From DASSBR01 sp035688265 (GTDB lineage: Bacteria; Pseudomonadota; Gammaproteobacteria; Natronospirales; DASSBR01), in the NCBI GenBank assembly GCA_035688265.1, contig DASSNE010000060.1, positions 1-32,416 of the forward strand: a stretch of DNA of 32,416 bases, written 5' to 3'. The notes below the pieces were generated by a model. The model saw only the letters and a program-made list of their open reading frames with translations, had not been told where the DNA came from and did no database searches. This document shows positions 32,341 to 32,416 of the stretch, piece after piece; position 1 is the first letter of the stretch, and each line of letters begins with the position of its first letter. A program made the translations under genes and the position numbers.

Positions 32341-32416
32341 ATGCGAGTGGCTTTGGAGATTGTGCTGACACCAGACGAACATGCGGAGTTGACCCGGCTG
32401 GCTCGCTCCAAGCTCA
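32341..32416 (+). CDS. N-terminus of IS630-family transposase (runs off the window)
   Basis: Only 25 codons are visible, reading MRVALEIVLTPDEHAELTRL and five more. This matches the start of the helix-turn-helix domain of IS630-family transposases (typically ...LTxDERxxLxxxARS...). The ribosome-binding site GAGG lies 6 bases before the ATG. The 60 bases upstream are noticeably more AT-rich than the surroundings, consistent with the end of an inserted element, but the terminal repeat and TA target duplication cannot be confirmed without the right end. Confidence 0.7.
   Translation, partial: MRVALEIVLTPDEHAELTRLARSKL

Overview
The window is GC-rich, gene-dense chromosomal DNA from a Gram-negative proteobacterium. 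A CmoA-type carboxy-SAM synthase, a GlrK/QseG/GlrR-like set, an Fsr antiporter, an EmrAB-OMF efflux operon and a FadI-like thiolase point to Gammaproteobacteria. The dispersed repeat at the left edge resembles repeats I associate with Xanthomonadales relatives, but the exact lineage cannot be fixed from the sequence alone. I see no rRNA, tRNA or CRISPR array.

Left part (1-13.0 kb). A structured intergenic repeat (34-204) is followed by an NRDE protein (minus) and a monofunctional chorismate mutase (plus). A tightly packed minus-strand operon then runs thiolase - ferrochelatase (hemH) - cmoA - isoprenylcysteine-methyltransferase-like membrane protein. Next come three transporters (MATE, APC-type amino acid permease, Fsr), an exported phospholipase C/acid-phosphatase-type enzyme and an M61 aminopeptidase without a signal peptide.

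Middle part (13.1-20.2 kb). A MarR regulator with a near-consensus promoter leads a drug-efflux operon: outer-membrane factor, EmrA-like adaptor and EmrB-like 14-TM pump. Together these would form a tripartite pump spanning both membranes. A secreted S12 serine hydrolase and an Asp/Glu racemase follow as a pair.

Right part (20.2-32.4 kb). A minus-strand two-component operon encodes a GlrK-like kinase, a QseG-like lipoprotein, a GlrR-like regulator and a 44-residue membrane peptide. The GlrR-like protein has a normal receiver and DNA-binding domain, but its AAA+ domain has lost the GAFTGA loop and both arginine-finger positions. This is the most striking molecular feature here. Then come an alpha/beta hydrolase, a CPA-type antiporter with a C-terminal nucleotide-binding region, a small membrane protein, an atypical SDR and a lipoprotein aminopeptidase that overlaps a methyltransferase tail to tail by 181 bp. 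That methyltransferase is translationally coupled to an ATP-grasp enzyme of unknown function. The window closes with an NDUFA9-like NAD(P)-binding protein, an outer-membrane beta-barrel protein and the first codons of what looks like an IS630-family transposase running off the right edge.
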